64,000 bases of DNA, taken from assembly GCA_963806145.1 (NCBI GenBank), contig CAWDXD010000023.1, positions 62,001-126,000 of the forward strand, given 5' to 3'. This DNA is from DASXKD01 sp963806145. GTDB taxonomy: Bacteria; Actinomycetota; Actinomycetes; Streptosporangiales; Streptosporangiaceae. The notes beneath the pieces were generated by a model. It saw nothing but the letters and a program-made list of their open reading frames with translations, did no database searches and was not told the DNA's origin. Of this stretch, positions 44,081 through 52,716 are shown piece after piece (positions within the stretch are counted from its first letter, which is position 1; every line of letters begins with the position of its first letter). A program made the position numbers and the translations under genes.

Positions 44081-46932
44081 CACGGCACCCCGCGGCCGCC
44101 GTGGCCATGGGGTAACGGCGGGAGAATCAGCGCGCTCCTGACGATCTCCAGCGGGTGCCGGGCAGCGCGGCCGGTGCCGTGGGCGATCTGCTGGCGGCAG
44201 GAGACGCCGGACGCAGCGATGACCGTGCTGGCCGGCTCGGCGCGGACGGCGGGGAACAGCCGAAGCTCGCCGATCCGCATCGACAGGTCATAGTGCTCGG
44301 CCTCGAAGCCGAACGAGCCAGCCATGCCGCAGCAGCCCGCGTCCACCTCGGTGACCTCGGTTCCCGGGATGGCCCGCAGCAGCGCCACGGTGGCGGCCGT
44401 GCCGGTGACCGCCTTCTGGTGACAGTGGCCGTGGAACAGGATCCGGGTGCCTGCCATCGGGCGCAGGGCGAGGCGGCCGTCGGCGATCGCCTGCAGCAGC
44501 AGGTCCTCGGGCAGCGTGCTGGCCGCGGCGACGGCCTGCGCCCGCCGGTTGCCGGGCAGGATCGCGGGGTACTCGTCGCGCAGCGTCAGCAGGCAGGACG
44601 GCTCCACGCCGACGACCGGGCCACGGCCGGCCACCCGGTCTGCCAGGTTCCTGGCCTGGTCGCGGGCCTGGTCGACCAGGCCCTTGGACAGGCTGGCGCG
44701 GCCGCAGCAGGCCGCCGCCTCCAGCCGCACGGTCCACCCGGCGGCTTCCAGCAGTTCGATCGCGGCCCGCGCCACCGGCGGCTCGGTGAAGCTCGTGAAG
44801 GAATCGGCGAGAAAGACGAGTTCACCCTGCGTGCCGGGCATCGCCGGGCGGCGGGCATGCCACCTGGCCAGGTTCTGCCGCTGGAACCGGGGCAGCGGCC
44901 GGGCGGCCGCCACCCCCAGCCAGCGCTCGGCGAGCAGTCGCGCCGGCCGCATGCCGCCGAGCACGTTCGCCAGCGGCGCGGCCGCGGAGCCCATCCGGTT
45001 CAGCGCCCGGACCGAGCCGAACATCCGGGACCGGAGCGGCACGCCGTGCTGCTCGTGGTAGGCGGCCAGGGCTTCGGTCTTGAGCGAGGCCACGTCCACG
45101 CCGAGCGGGCACTCGCTCTTGCAGGCCTTGCACTCCAGGCAGAGGTCCAGGATCTCGTGCAGCCGCTGATCGCCGAGCGCTGCCCGGGGGCTGGGCATGT
45201 CCAGGGCCTTCACCAGCGCGCCGGCCCGGCCCCTGGTGGAGTGCTCCTCGTCGCGGGTGGCCATGTAGGAGGGGCACATCACCCCGGACGCGGACTTGCG
45301 GCACAGGCCGATGTTCATGCACCGGTCCGCCGCCGCGCGCATGCCGCCCGGGAAGCCGATCTTGCTGACGTAGCCCGGGGCGGCCGGCGGGGCCGTCTCG
45401 CGCAGGTTGCTCGTCATCGGCTGCGCGCCGGTGATCTTGCCGGGGTTCATCCGGTTGTCCGGGTCGAACAGCCGCTTGACCTCGCACATCGCCGCATAGA
45501 GCGAGTCACCGAACACGGCGCGGTTGAACTCGCTGCGGACCAGTCCGTCGCCGTGCTCGCTGGAGTTGACGCCGCCGAACTCGAGCACGAGGTCACGGAT
45601 CTCCTCGGCGACCGCGCGCATCGTCTGCACCTGTCCCGGTTCGGTCAGGTCCACGAACGGGCGGACGTGCAGGCAGCCGACCGAGGCGTGCCCGTAGAAG
45701 CCCGCGGACAGGCCGTGCGCGCTGAGCACCTGGCGGAACCGGCGGGTGTAGGCGCCGAGCACGGCCGGGTCGACCGCGGTGTCCTCGACGAATGCCAGCG
45801 GGCGGCGGGCCCCGGTGCTGGCCGCCATCAGCAGGCCCAGGCCCGCCTGGCGCACCTTCAGCAGCGCCGCCTGATCCGCGGCCGCCTCCGCCCGCAGCGT
45901 GTGATAGCCGTGCCGGTGCCGCCGCCACAGCGCGTCCAGCCGGTCGAGGCCGGCGGCCGCCTCCGCGGCGGTGTCCCCGAAGAACGTCACGAACAGCAGC
46001 GCGCCCGGGTCGCCGGACAGGATCGACGACAGCTCCCGGTACTCCAGCTTGGTGCGGGCCAGTTCCAGGATGGTGCGGTCCATCAGCTCGACCGCCGCGG
46101 GCTCGCAGGCCAGCGCGTCCCCGGTCGCGTCGATCGCCGCCTCGGACGAGGTGAAATGGCCGACCGCGATCACCCGGTGCCGGGGGGCGGGCACCAGGGC
46201 GACGTCCGCCGCGACCACCGTGGCCAAGGTGCCCTCCGAGCCGACCAGGAACCTGGCGAGGTCCATGCCGCCCGGCCCGCCGCGGCCGGCCAGGCGGTCA
46301 AGCCGGTACCCGCCCGACTGGCGCCAGAACCGCGGGTATCCGGTGGCGATGGCCTCGGCGTTCCGCTCCGCCAGCAGCGGCAGTTCCCGGCAGATCGTGC
46401 CCTCCAGCGCGGGCCGGGCCGCCCGGCCGGCGACCTCGGCCGCCGAGAGCGGCCCGAACACGGCCCGGCTCGCGTCGGACAGGACCACGTCCAGCGTGAG
46501 CACGTGGTCGACGGTCATGCCGTACCGGACCGAGTGGCTGCCCGCCGAGTTGTTGCCGATCATCCCGCCCAGCGTGGCCCGGTTGCTGGTCGAGGTGTCC
46601 GGGCCGAACATCAGCCCGTGCCGCGCGGCCGCCAGGTTGAGCTGCTCCTGCACCACGCCCGGCTGGACCCGGGCCCGCCGTGCCTCGCCGTCGATCGCGA
46701 GGATCTGGTTCATGTGCCTGGAGAAGTCCATCACCACCGCGCGCCCGACGGCCTGCCCCGCCAGGCTGGTCCCCGCGCCCCGTGCCAGGACCGGCACGCC
46801 GAACCCGGCGGCGGTGGCCACCACGGCGGCGGCCTCGTCACCGTCCCTGGGGAAGACCACGCCGAGCGGCTCGATCGCGTACATGCTCGCGTCCCGGGAG
46901 AAAAGGTGCCGGCTGTAGGAGTCGAACCGCAC
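44077..46932 (-). CDS. FAD-binding and Fe-S (CCG-domain) 2-hydroxyacid oxidase
   Basis: At least 951 residues: an FAD-binding PCMH domain (VLARGAGTSLAGQAVG; SNRATLGGMIGNNSAGSHSV; VGSEGTLATVVAAD), the oxidase C-domain (GHASVGCLHVRPFVDLT, VNSSEHGDGLVRSEFN), then [4Fe-4S] motifs (CMNIGLCRKS; CLECKACKSECPLGVD) and CCG motifs (ACCGRASLSKG; GCCGMAGSFGFE). It resembles glycolate or D-lactate oxidases fused to their Fe-S subunit. GTG 46932 is the first ordinary start, but the conserved N-terminus continues 26 codons upstream to an ATT at 47010 behind AGGAGGGGAA. It is divergent from a glyoxylate aminotransferase. Confidence 0.88.
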   Translation of the reverse strand: MRFDSYSRHLFSRDASMYAIEPLGVVFPRDGDEAAAVVATAAGFGVPVLARGAGTSLAGQAVGRAVVMDFSRHMNQILAIDGEARRARVQPGVVQEQLNLAAARHGLMFGPDTSTSNRATLGGMIGNNSAGSHSVRYGMTVDHVLTLDVVLSDASRAVFGPLSAAEVAGRAARPALEGTICRELPLLAERNAEAIATGYPRFWRQSGGYRLDRLAGRGGPGGMDLARFLVGSEGTLATVVAADVALVPAPRHRVIAVGHFTSSEAAIDATGDALACEPAAVELMDRTILELARTKLEYRELSSILSGDPGALLFVTFFGDTAAEAAAGLDRLDALWRRHRHGYHTLRAEAAADQAALLKVRQAGLGLLMAASTGARRPLAFVEDTAVDPAVLGAYTRRFRQVLSAHGLSAGFYGHASVGCLHVRPFVDLTEPGQVQTMRAVAEEIRDLVLEFGGVNSSEHGDGLVRSEFNRAVFGDSLYAAMCEVKRLFDPDNRMNPGKITGAQPMTSNLRETAPPAAPGYVSKIGFPGGMRAAADRCMNIGLCRKSASGVMCPSYMATRDEEHSTRGRAGALVKALDMPSPRAALGDQRLHEILDLCLECKACKSECPLGVDVASLKTEALAAYHEQHGVPLRSRMFGSVRALNRMGSAAAPLANVLGGMRPARLLAERWLGVAAARPLPRFQRQNLARWHARRPAMPGTQGELVFLADSFTSFTEPPVARAAIELLEAAGWTVRLEAAACCGRASLSKGLVDQARDQARNLADRVAGRGPVVGVEPSCLLTLRDEYPAILPGNRRAQAVAAASTLPEDLLLQAIADGRLALRPMAGTRILFHGHCHQKAVTGTAATVALLRAIPGTEVTEVDAGCCGMAGSFGFEAEHYDLSMRIGELRLFPAVRAEPASTVIAASGVSCRQQIAHGTGRAARHPLEIVRSALILPPLPHGHGGRGVPC

Positions 46933-47055
46933 CCCGCCGCCCGTCGCGCGGCGCAGCGCCGCCGCCAGTTCCCTGGTGCCGGGCGCGGAAGCGGAATCTG
47001 GAATGCTAATTTCCCCTCCTGGAGATGACCGGCCTTCGGGTTACATAATAGGACG

Positions 47056-48222
47056 ATGAATCACCGAAGTGGCCGGCATTTTCTGCAGATCCCCGGGCCG
47101 ACGAATGTTCCGGACCGGGTGCTGCGCGCGATGGCGGCGCCCACGATCGACCACCGGGGCCCGGAGTTCGCCCGCCTGGCCCGCGAGGTGCTCAGCGGGG
47201 TGGCTAGCCTGGCCGGCACGGCCCGGCCGGTGGCGCTTTACTCCTCTTCGGGCACGGGCGCGTGGGAGGCCGCCCTGGTCAATACGCTTTCCCCGGGTGA
47301 CAAGGTGCTTGCGTTCGAGACCGGTCACTTCGCCGTGCTGTGGGCCGCCATGGCCGAGCGCCTTAGCCTGAACGTGGACCTGGTGCCCGGGGACTGGCGC
47401 CGCGGCGCAGACCCGGAGCAGGTGTACGGCAGGCTCTCCGCCGATGCCGGGCACGCCATCAAGGCGGTCACCGTGGTGCACAATGAGACCTCCACGGGCA
47501 CAGAAAGCAGTATTCCGGAAATCCGCGCGGCAATCGACGCCGCGGCGCATCCGGCGTTGCTTGTTGTGGATGCTATTTCATCACTCGGATCCATTGACTA
47601 CCGGCACGATGAATGGGGTGTCGATGTCACCGTGTGGTGTTCCCAGAAGGGCATGATGCTGCCCCCAGGCCTGGGCCTCAACGCGGTCAGCGCGAAGGCG
47701 CTCGACGCGTCACGCCGGGCGCGGCTGCCACGGAGTTACTGGGCGTGGCAGCCGCTGCTCGACGCCGCGGACACCGGGATGTTCCCCGGCACACCTGCCA
47801 CCAACCTGCTCTACGGGCTGCGGGAGAGCCTCGCCATGCTCGGCGAGGAGGGGCTCCCCGCGGTCTTCGCCCGGCACCGGCGGCACGCCGAGGCCACCCG
47901 CCGCGCCGTGCGGGCCTGGGGCCTGGACATCGTGTGCCGCAATCCGGCGGAGTACTCCGGCACGCTCACCGCGGTGCTGGTTCCCGATGGCTGCGACGCC
48001 GACCAGGTGCGGGAGATCATTCTCGACCGGTACAACGCCTCCCTCGGCGCGGGCCTCGGCAGGCTGGCCGGCCGGGTGTTCCGCATCGGGCACCTCGGCG
48101 ACCTGGGCGACCTGATGCTGGCGGGCACGTTGTGCGGGGTCGAGATGGGGCTGGCCCTGGCCGGGGTGCCGATCGAGCGCGCGGGCGTCCGCGCGGCGCT
48201 TGACCATCTGGAACTGCCCTAG
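47056..48222 (+). CDS. Alanine/serine-glyoxylate aminotransferase (class V, PLP)
   Basis: A 388-residue PLP enzyme. The N-terminus FLQIPGPTNVPDRVLRAMA and HNETSTGTESSIPEIRAAID are typical of AGXT. VDAISSLGSIDYRHDEWGVD carries the PLP-anchoring Asp, and WCSQKGMMLPPGL contains the Schiff-base Lys198. It converts glyoxylate to glycine using alanine or serine. It is divergent from the FAD/Fe-S oxidase, whose product may be glyoxylate, which suggests a glycolate salvage pair. Confidence 0.9.
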   Translation: MNHRSGRHFLQIPGPTNVPDRVLRAMAAPTIDHRGPEFARLAREVLSGVASLAGTARPVALYSSSGTGAWEAALVNTLSPGDKVLAFETGHFAVLWAAMAERLSLNVDLVPGDWRRGADPEQVYGRLSADAGHAIKAVTVVHNETSTGTESSIPEIRAAIDAAAHPALLVVDAISSLGSIDYRHDEWGVDVTVWCSQKGMMLPPGLGLNAVSAKALDASRRARLPRSYWAWQPLLDAADTGMFPGTPATNLLYGLRESLAMLGEEGLPAVFARHRRHAEATRRAVRAWGLDIVCRNPAEYSGTLTAVLVPDGCDADQVREIILDRYNASLGAGLGRLAGRVFRIGHLGDLGDLMLAGTLCGVEMGLALAGVPIERAGVRAALDHLELP

Positions 48223-48296
48223 GGCGCTGGAGCCGGGGCCGGCGGTCATCCTCGGGAATGATGCGGTAACGCGGCACGGTGGCTACCGTCGGTTAG

Positions 48297-49511
48297 GTGC
48301 CGACCAATTCTCCGGCCGCGCGGCCGCGGCGGGCGCTGGCCATCACTGAGCGGCAGCGACTCGGGCTCGCCGCCGCCCTGACAGCGCTCGTCGGCGCGGT
48401 CGCGATCGCCCTGGTGATCGTTCAGCGGGGGGCCCCGCATGGGCCGAGGCTCGATCCGGCGGTCCTGCCGTGCATCCCGGTGATCGCATTCGGCAGGCGA
48501 TGGCCGCTTCCTGTCCTCGCACTGGCCAGCGCCGCCGCCGCCGCGCAGATGGCGACGGGCATCACATCGCTGCTGGTGGGCCTGGTGCTCGGCGCGGCTG
48601 GGTACACGGTGGCCGTTGGCGTCCCGCGGCGGTTGTCGATCCGCGCGGTGCTGGCCGCGGCGGCGATTTTCGGCGCGGCGCTGCTGTACGCGGGGATGAC
48701 GCGCGGGCCCTCTCTGCTCGCGGCCGGGGCCGTCGCGGGCTTCTTGCCGCTGGCGGCGGGGTGGTTTATCGGCGACAGCGTGGCGGCGCGCCGGCGTTAC
48801 GTGGCCGGGCTGGCCGAGCAGGCGGAGCGCGAGCGAGCCGCCGAGGCCGAGCGCGCCCGGCAGGAGGTCCGGGAGGAGCGGGTGCGCATCGCCCGTGAGC
48901 TGCACGACGTCGTCGCCCACACGCTCGCGGTGATCACCGTCCAGGCCGGGGTGGGCAGGCGCCTGATGGCGAGGCGCCCGGAGGAGGCGGGCGCCGCGCT
49001 CGAGTCGATCGAGATGATCGGGCGGACCGCCCAGGACGAGCTGCGGGTGGTGCTCGGGCTGCTGCGCGACGAGGATGCCGGAGCCGCCGCGCTCGCGCCG
49101 GCGCCGGGGCTCGTCGACCTCAAGGAGCTTGCGGACACCGTGCGGGCCTCGGGGACGCCCGTCGAGCTGCGCACATCGGGCACCGATCGGCAGCTCTCCC
49201 CGGCGCTTGAGCTCACGCTCTACCGGGTCGTCCAGGAGGCGCTCACCAACGTCGTCAGGCATGCGCCGCAGGCCCGGGCAACGGTCGACCTCACCGTCTC
49301 GGCCGCGCAGGTCCGGCTCGAGGTGGCCGACGACGGAGGTTCGGCCGGGCGGGCGGCGGGCGATCAGGAACGGCCCGGCATTCCGGGCACGGGCCACGGG
49401 ATCGCCGGGATGCGGGAGCGGATCGGCGCTTTCGGCGGCTGGCTCGTGGCCGAACCGCTCGCCCGCGGTTTCCGCGTGCGCGCCGAGGTCCCGATCGAGG
49501 GCGCGATGTGA
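48297..49511 (+). CDS. Sensor histidine kinase (NarL-type partner)
   Basis: A 404-residue kinase: four or five transmembrane helices in the first 170 residues, then a HisKA_3 dimerisation segment with the phospho-His in RIARELHDVVAHTLAVIT, and a HATPase domain with TLYRVVQEALTNVVRHAPQA and GHGIAGMRERIGAFGGWLVA. GTG start. The response regulator begins 44 bp after its stop and an ABC exporter follows, so it probably senses a membrane-active compound or stress and controls the transporter. Confidence 0.92.
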   Translation: MPTNSPAARPRRALAITERQRLGLAAALTALVGAVAIALVIVQRGAPHGPRLDPAVLPCIPVIAFGRRWPLPVLALASAAAAAQMATGITSLLVGLVLGAAGYTVAVGVPRRLSIRAVLAAAAIFGAALLYAGMTRGPSLLAAGAVAGFLPLAAGWFIGDSVAARRRYVAGLAEQAERERAAEAERARQEVREERVRIARELHDVVAHTLAVITVQAGVGRRLMARRPEEAGAALESIEMIGRTAQDELRVVLGLLRDEDAGAAALAPAPGLVDLKELADTVRASGTPVELRTSGTDRQLSPALELTLYRVVQEALTNVVRHAPQARATVDLTVSAAQVRLEVADDGGSAGRAAGDQERPGIPGTGHGIAGMRERIGAFGGWLVAEPLARGFRVRAEVPIEGAM

Positions 49512-49554
49512 GCGGCGCACCCGCAACGGGCGGAGAAGCGAACCGGGCGGCACC

Positions 49555-50217
49555 GTGACGACCGGCGTCCTCGTCGTCGACGACCAGGCGCTGCTGCGCA
49601 CCGCGTTCTCCTCGCTGATCGACGCCGAGGACGACCTGGAGGTCGTCGGCGAGGCGGCCGACGGCAGGCAGGCGGTCGAGCGCGCGGCGAGCCTCGCGCC
49701 GGACGTCGTCGTGATGGACGTCCGGATGCCGGTGATGGACGGGATCGAGGCCACCCGGCAGATCACCTCGGGCCAGGGGCCCGGCGGGGCGCGGGTGCTC
49801 ATCCTCACGACCTTCGACCTCGACGAGTACGTCTTCGAGGCGCTGCGGGCGGGAGCCAGCGGCTTCGCGCTCAAGAGCCGGCCGCTCGACGAGCTGCTGA
49901 ACGCGATCCGCACCGTCGCCGCTGGCGAGGCGCTGCTGGCTCCGAGCGTGACCCGCCGGCTCATCGCGCACTTCGCCGGCCAGGCGCGAACGCCCGCCAG
50001 AACGCCCCCCGGCCTGGCGGAGCTGACCGAGCGCGAGCGCGAGGTGCTGTCGCTGGTCGCCGAGGGGCTGTCGAACGCCGAGCTCGCCCGGACGCTGCAT
50101 GTGAGCCTCCCGACGGCCAAGACGCACGTGAGCCGGATCCTGACCAAGCTCGGTGCCCGGGACCGGACCCAGCTGGTCATCCTCGCCTACCAGTCGGGGC
50201 TCGCCACCCAGGCCTGA
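49555..50217 (+). CDS. NarL/FixJ-type response regulator
   Basis: A 220-residue regulator. Receiver domain with VVDDQALLRTAFSSL, phosphoacceptor Asp55 in VVVMDVRMPVMDGIEA, and FALKSRPLDELLNAI (switch Lys). The LuxR-type HTH at the C-terminus reads LTEREREVLSLVAEGLSNAE, then TAKTHVSRILTKLGARDRTQ. The GTG at 49555 is used. Cognate to the kinase just upstream. Confidence 0.93.
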   Translation: MTTGVLVVDDQALLRTAFSSLIDAEDDLEVVGEAADGRQAVERAASLAPDVVVMDVRMPVMDGIEATRQITSGQGPGGARVLILTTFDLDEYVFEALRAGASGFALKSRPLDELLNAIRTVAAGEALLAPSVTRRLIAHFAGQARTPARTPPGLAELTEREREVLSLVAEGLSNAELARTLHVSLPTAKTHVSRILTKLGARDRTQLVILAYQSGLATQA

Positions 50218-50316
50218 CCGGTCCGGTGAATCTCCGGGCGTCGTTCGCGGGAATGACGCGCTCGTGCTTCCCGGGCACGATGACAGCCCGCCGCCGATCG
50301 CCCACGATTGCTTGCC

Positions 50317-51543
50317 ATGAACGTCTCATGCGCTCTGGGCTCGCACTGCCTGGCCGTCACGCGGCCTGGCGGCAACATCGGGCCCGGCCTCCCCCTGCTG
50401 GTGGTCCTGCTGATCGCCGCCGCGGGCTACGGCGCCACGCGCCTGCGCCGCCGGCGGCGCAGCGGCCGGGTAGCGGACTCGGCCTGGCGTCCCGAACGGC
50501 AGGGGTCTGCTCCGGATGGCGCCACGGCGCCCCCCGGAGACCGGGCCGCCGCGCCGGATCCCGTCGCGCCGCCCGCGCCCCGCGCCGCCGGCCTCCACGG
50601 GGGACCGGCCGGCGGCTGGGCGGTCGAGACCCACGGCCTGACCAAGCGGTTCGGCCCGAACGCCGCTGTCGACAACGTCGAGTTGCTCGTCCCCCGCGGG
50701 TCCGCGTTCGGCTACCTCGGACCCAACGGCGCCGGCAAGACGACGCTCATCCGCACCCTGCTCGGCCTGACGCGGGCCGACGCCGGCACGATGTCGCTGC
50801 TCGGGATCCGGGTCCCGTCCGAGCGCAGCCGGGCGCTGGCCCGGGTCGGCGCGATCGTCGACGAGCCCCGCTTCCACCACCACCTGACGGGCCGGGAGAA
50901 CCTGCGCCTGCTGGGCGCCGCGCGAGGCGGCGGCGCGGACGGGCGGATCCCGGGGTCGCTGGCCAGGGTCGGCCTCACCGAGCGCGCCGACGACAAGGTC
51001 GCCTCGTACTCGATGGGCATGCGCCAGCGCCTGGGGGTGGCGGCGTGCCTGCTTGGCGACCCCGAGCTGCTGATCCTGGACGAGCCGATGAACGGGCTCG
51101 ACCCGGCGGGGATGCACGAGATGCGCGCGATGATCCGCTCGCTGGCCGACGAGGGACGCACGGTGATGCTCTCCTCGCACCTGCTCGACGAGGTCGAGCG
51201 CACCTGCGACGCGGTCGCGATCGTCGACCGCGGGCGGATCATCCGGCAGGGCCCGATCGATGAGCTCGTCCGCACCGCGGGCGCCCGCGTCGTGCGGCTG
51301 GACTGCTCCGACCCCGCCGCGGCGGGCCGCCTCCTCGAGCGGTCCGGGATCACCGCGGGCGTTACCCCCGGCGAGCCGATGCTGACCGTGACGCTTCCGG
51401 CCGGCGCCTCGCGCGAGACGGTGGCGGAGGTCAACCGCCGGCTGGTCGAGGGCGGGATCTCGGTGTACGGCCTCCAGGAGGTTCACGCCACCCTGGAGGA
51501 CTGGTTCTTGTCGGTGACCAGCCGCCTGGGAGAGCAGTCATGA
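50317..51543 (+). CDS. ABC transporter ATPase with N-terminal membrane helix
   Basis: A 408-residue ATPase. Before the nucleotide-binding domain lie about 85 residues with a hydrophobic helix (PGLPLLVVLLIAAAGYGATR) and a Pro/Ala linker, unusual for this family. The ATPase has Walker A YLGPNGAGKTTLIRTLLGL, the signature YSMGMRQRLGVAACLLGDP, Walker B ELLILDEPMNGLDPAG and the H-loop SSHLLDEVERTC. It resembles BcrA/CcmA-type exporter ATPases. The TTG at 50308 is a weaker start. Its stop overlaps the permease ATG. Confidence 0.9.
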   Translation: MNVSCALGSHCLAVTRPGGNIGPGLPLLVVLLIAAAGYGATRLRRRRRSGRVADSAWRPERQGSAPDGATAPPGDRAAAPDPVAPPAPRAAGLHGGPAGGWAVETHGLTKRFGPNAAVDNVELLVPRGSAFGYLGPNGAGKTTLIRTLLGLTRADAGTMSLLGIRVPSERSRALARVGAIVDEPRFHHHLTGRENLRLLGAARGGGADGRIPGSLARVGLTERADDKVASYSMGMRQRLGVAACLLGDPELLILDEPMNGLDPAGMHEMRAMIRSLADEGRTVMLSSHLLDEVERTCDAVAIVDRGRIIRQGPIDELVRTAGARVVRLDCSDPAAAGRLLERSGITAGVTPGEPMLTVTLPAGASRETVAEVNRRLVEGGISVYGLQEVHATLEDWFLSVTSRLGEQS

Positions 51544-52705
51544 CCGAGGACACATCGACCGCGACCGCAGCCCCGGCGATGCACGCCGTGGTGCCGGGCG
51601 GCGCCCGGCCGGATCGTGCCGCCGTCCCAGGCCGGTACCGGTCGTGGATCCCGAGCTGGGGCCTGATCACGACGAAGCACCTTGAGCTGCGGAAGCGGCG
51701 CGGCCTCATGGTGGTCGCCGTGCTGCTGACCGTGGGCCTGCCGGTCCTCGTCCTGGGCATCCGGCTGCTGTTCCACGTGGTCGACCCGAAGAGCTACGGC
51801 CCGGCGGGCAGTCCGTCGGCGTTCCAGTTCCTGTGCCAGCCGATGGCCGAGTTCGGGTTCATCATCGCCGCGACCCTGGGGGCCACGGCCGGAACGACGG
51901 ACCTGACCGACGGGATGTTCCGGCACCTGGTGATCACCGGCCGCTCGCGCCTCGCGCTCTACCTGGCCCGGATCCCGGCCGGCCTGTCGATCGTCCTGCC
52001 GCTGGTCGCCGTGGCCTTCGCCCTCGTGTGCGTGGTGACCAGCTACGCGGGCACCCCCAGCCGGCCTCGGTCGGCGTCAACGGGATCTCCGTCCCGGCCC
52101 GGCTCAGCCAGGCGCAGCTCAAGAGCTGGATCCTGCAGCATCCACGGCAGTACGACCAGGCCTTCACCAACGGAGGCCCCCAGCTCGGCCCGGTCCCCGG
52201 CCGCATACCGGTCGCGCGTCCCGCCAGCCCCCGGCCCGTGATCGACCGCGACATCGCCATCATCTACGGTGACTACGTCTCCAGTGAGACTGGCCAGCTC
52301 AACCCGCCGGTCAACGAGATGGTCAAGATCGGGCTGTGGCTCGCGCTCGACATCGGCACCGGGTTCCTGGTCGGTCTCGGCGTCGGCTCCCTCATCGGCC
52401 AGCGCACCGTGTCCATAGTGCTGATGATCGTGCTCCAGATCATCGTGACCCCGATCCTCGCGGCCCACGTGATCCCGTACTTCATCAACGGCCAGCGCCT
52501 CGTCGTGGGGATCGCCTTGGACCAGCTCCGGCCCGCGGGCCTGGCGGGCGGCGGGGCCGGCGGCCCTGGCCGGGTGCTGTTCGGCGGGCGCGGGGTCCTC
52601 AACATACCGCCGATGCCCACCTGGGCGATGATCACCGTAATCGCAGGCTGGATCGCCGGCTGGTCGCTGATCGGCGCATGGCGGATGGCCACCCGCGACG
52701 CCTGA
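51540..52705 (+). CDS. ABC transporter permease, apparent frameshift
   Basis: Overlaps the ATPase by ATGA. The first 170 residues contain a cytoplasmic N-terminus and helices such as GLMVVAVLLTVGLPVLVLGI, AEFGFIIAATLGATAGTTDL and GLSIVLPLVAVAFALVCVVT. Near 52050 the frame breaks: adding one C to the run in GGCACCCCCAGCC gives TPQPASVGVNGISVPARLSQ and leads into the second frame, with GTGFLVGLGVGSLIGQRTVS, IVLMIVLQIIVTPILAAHVI and MITVIAGWIAGWSLIGAWRM. Joined, about 388 residues with six helices, a BcrB-like partner for the ATPase. Confidence 0.8.
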
Positions 52706-52716
52706 CGACCCGCCGG

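Noticed and set aside
44155..47028. 957-codon plus-strand open frame
   Set aside because: Antisense to the FAD/Fe-S oxidase, composition of a shadow frame, no recognisable domains.
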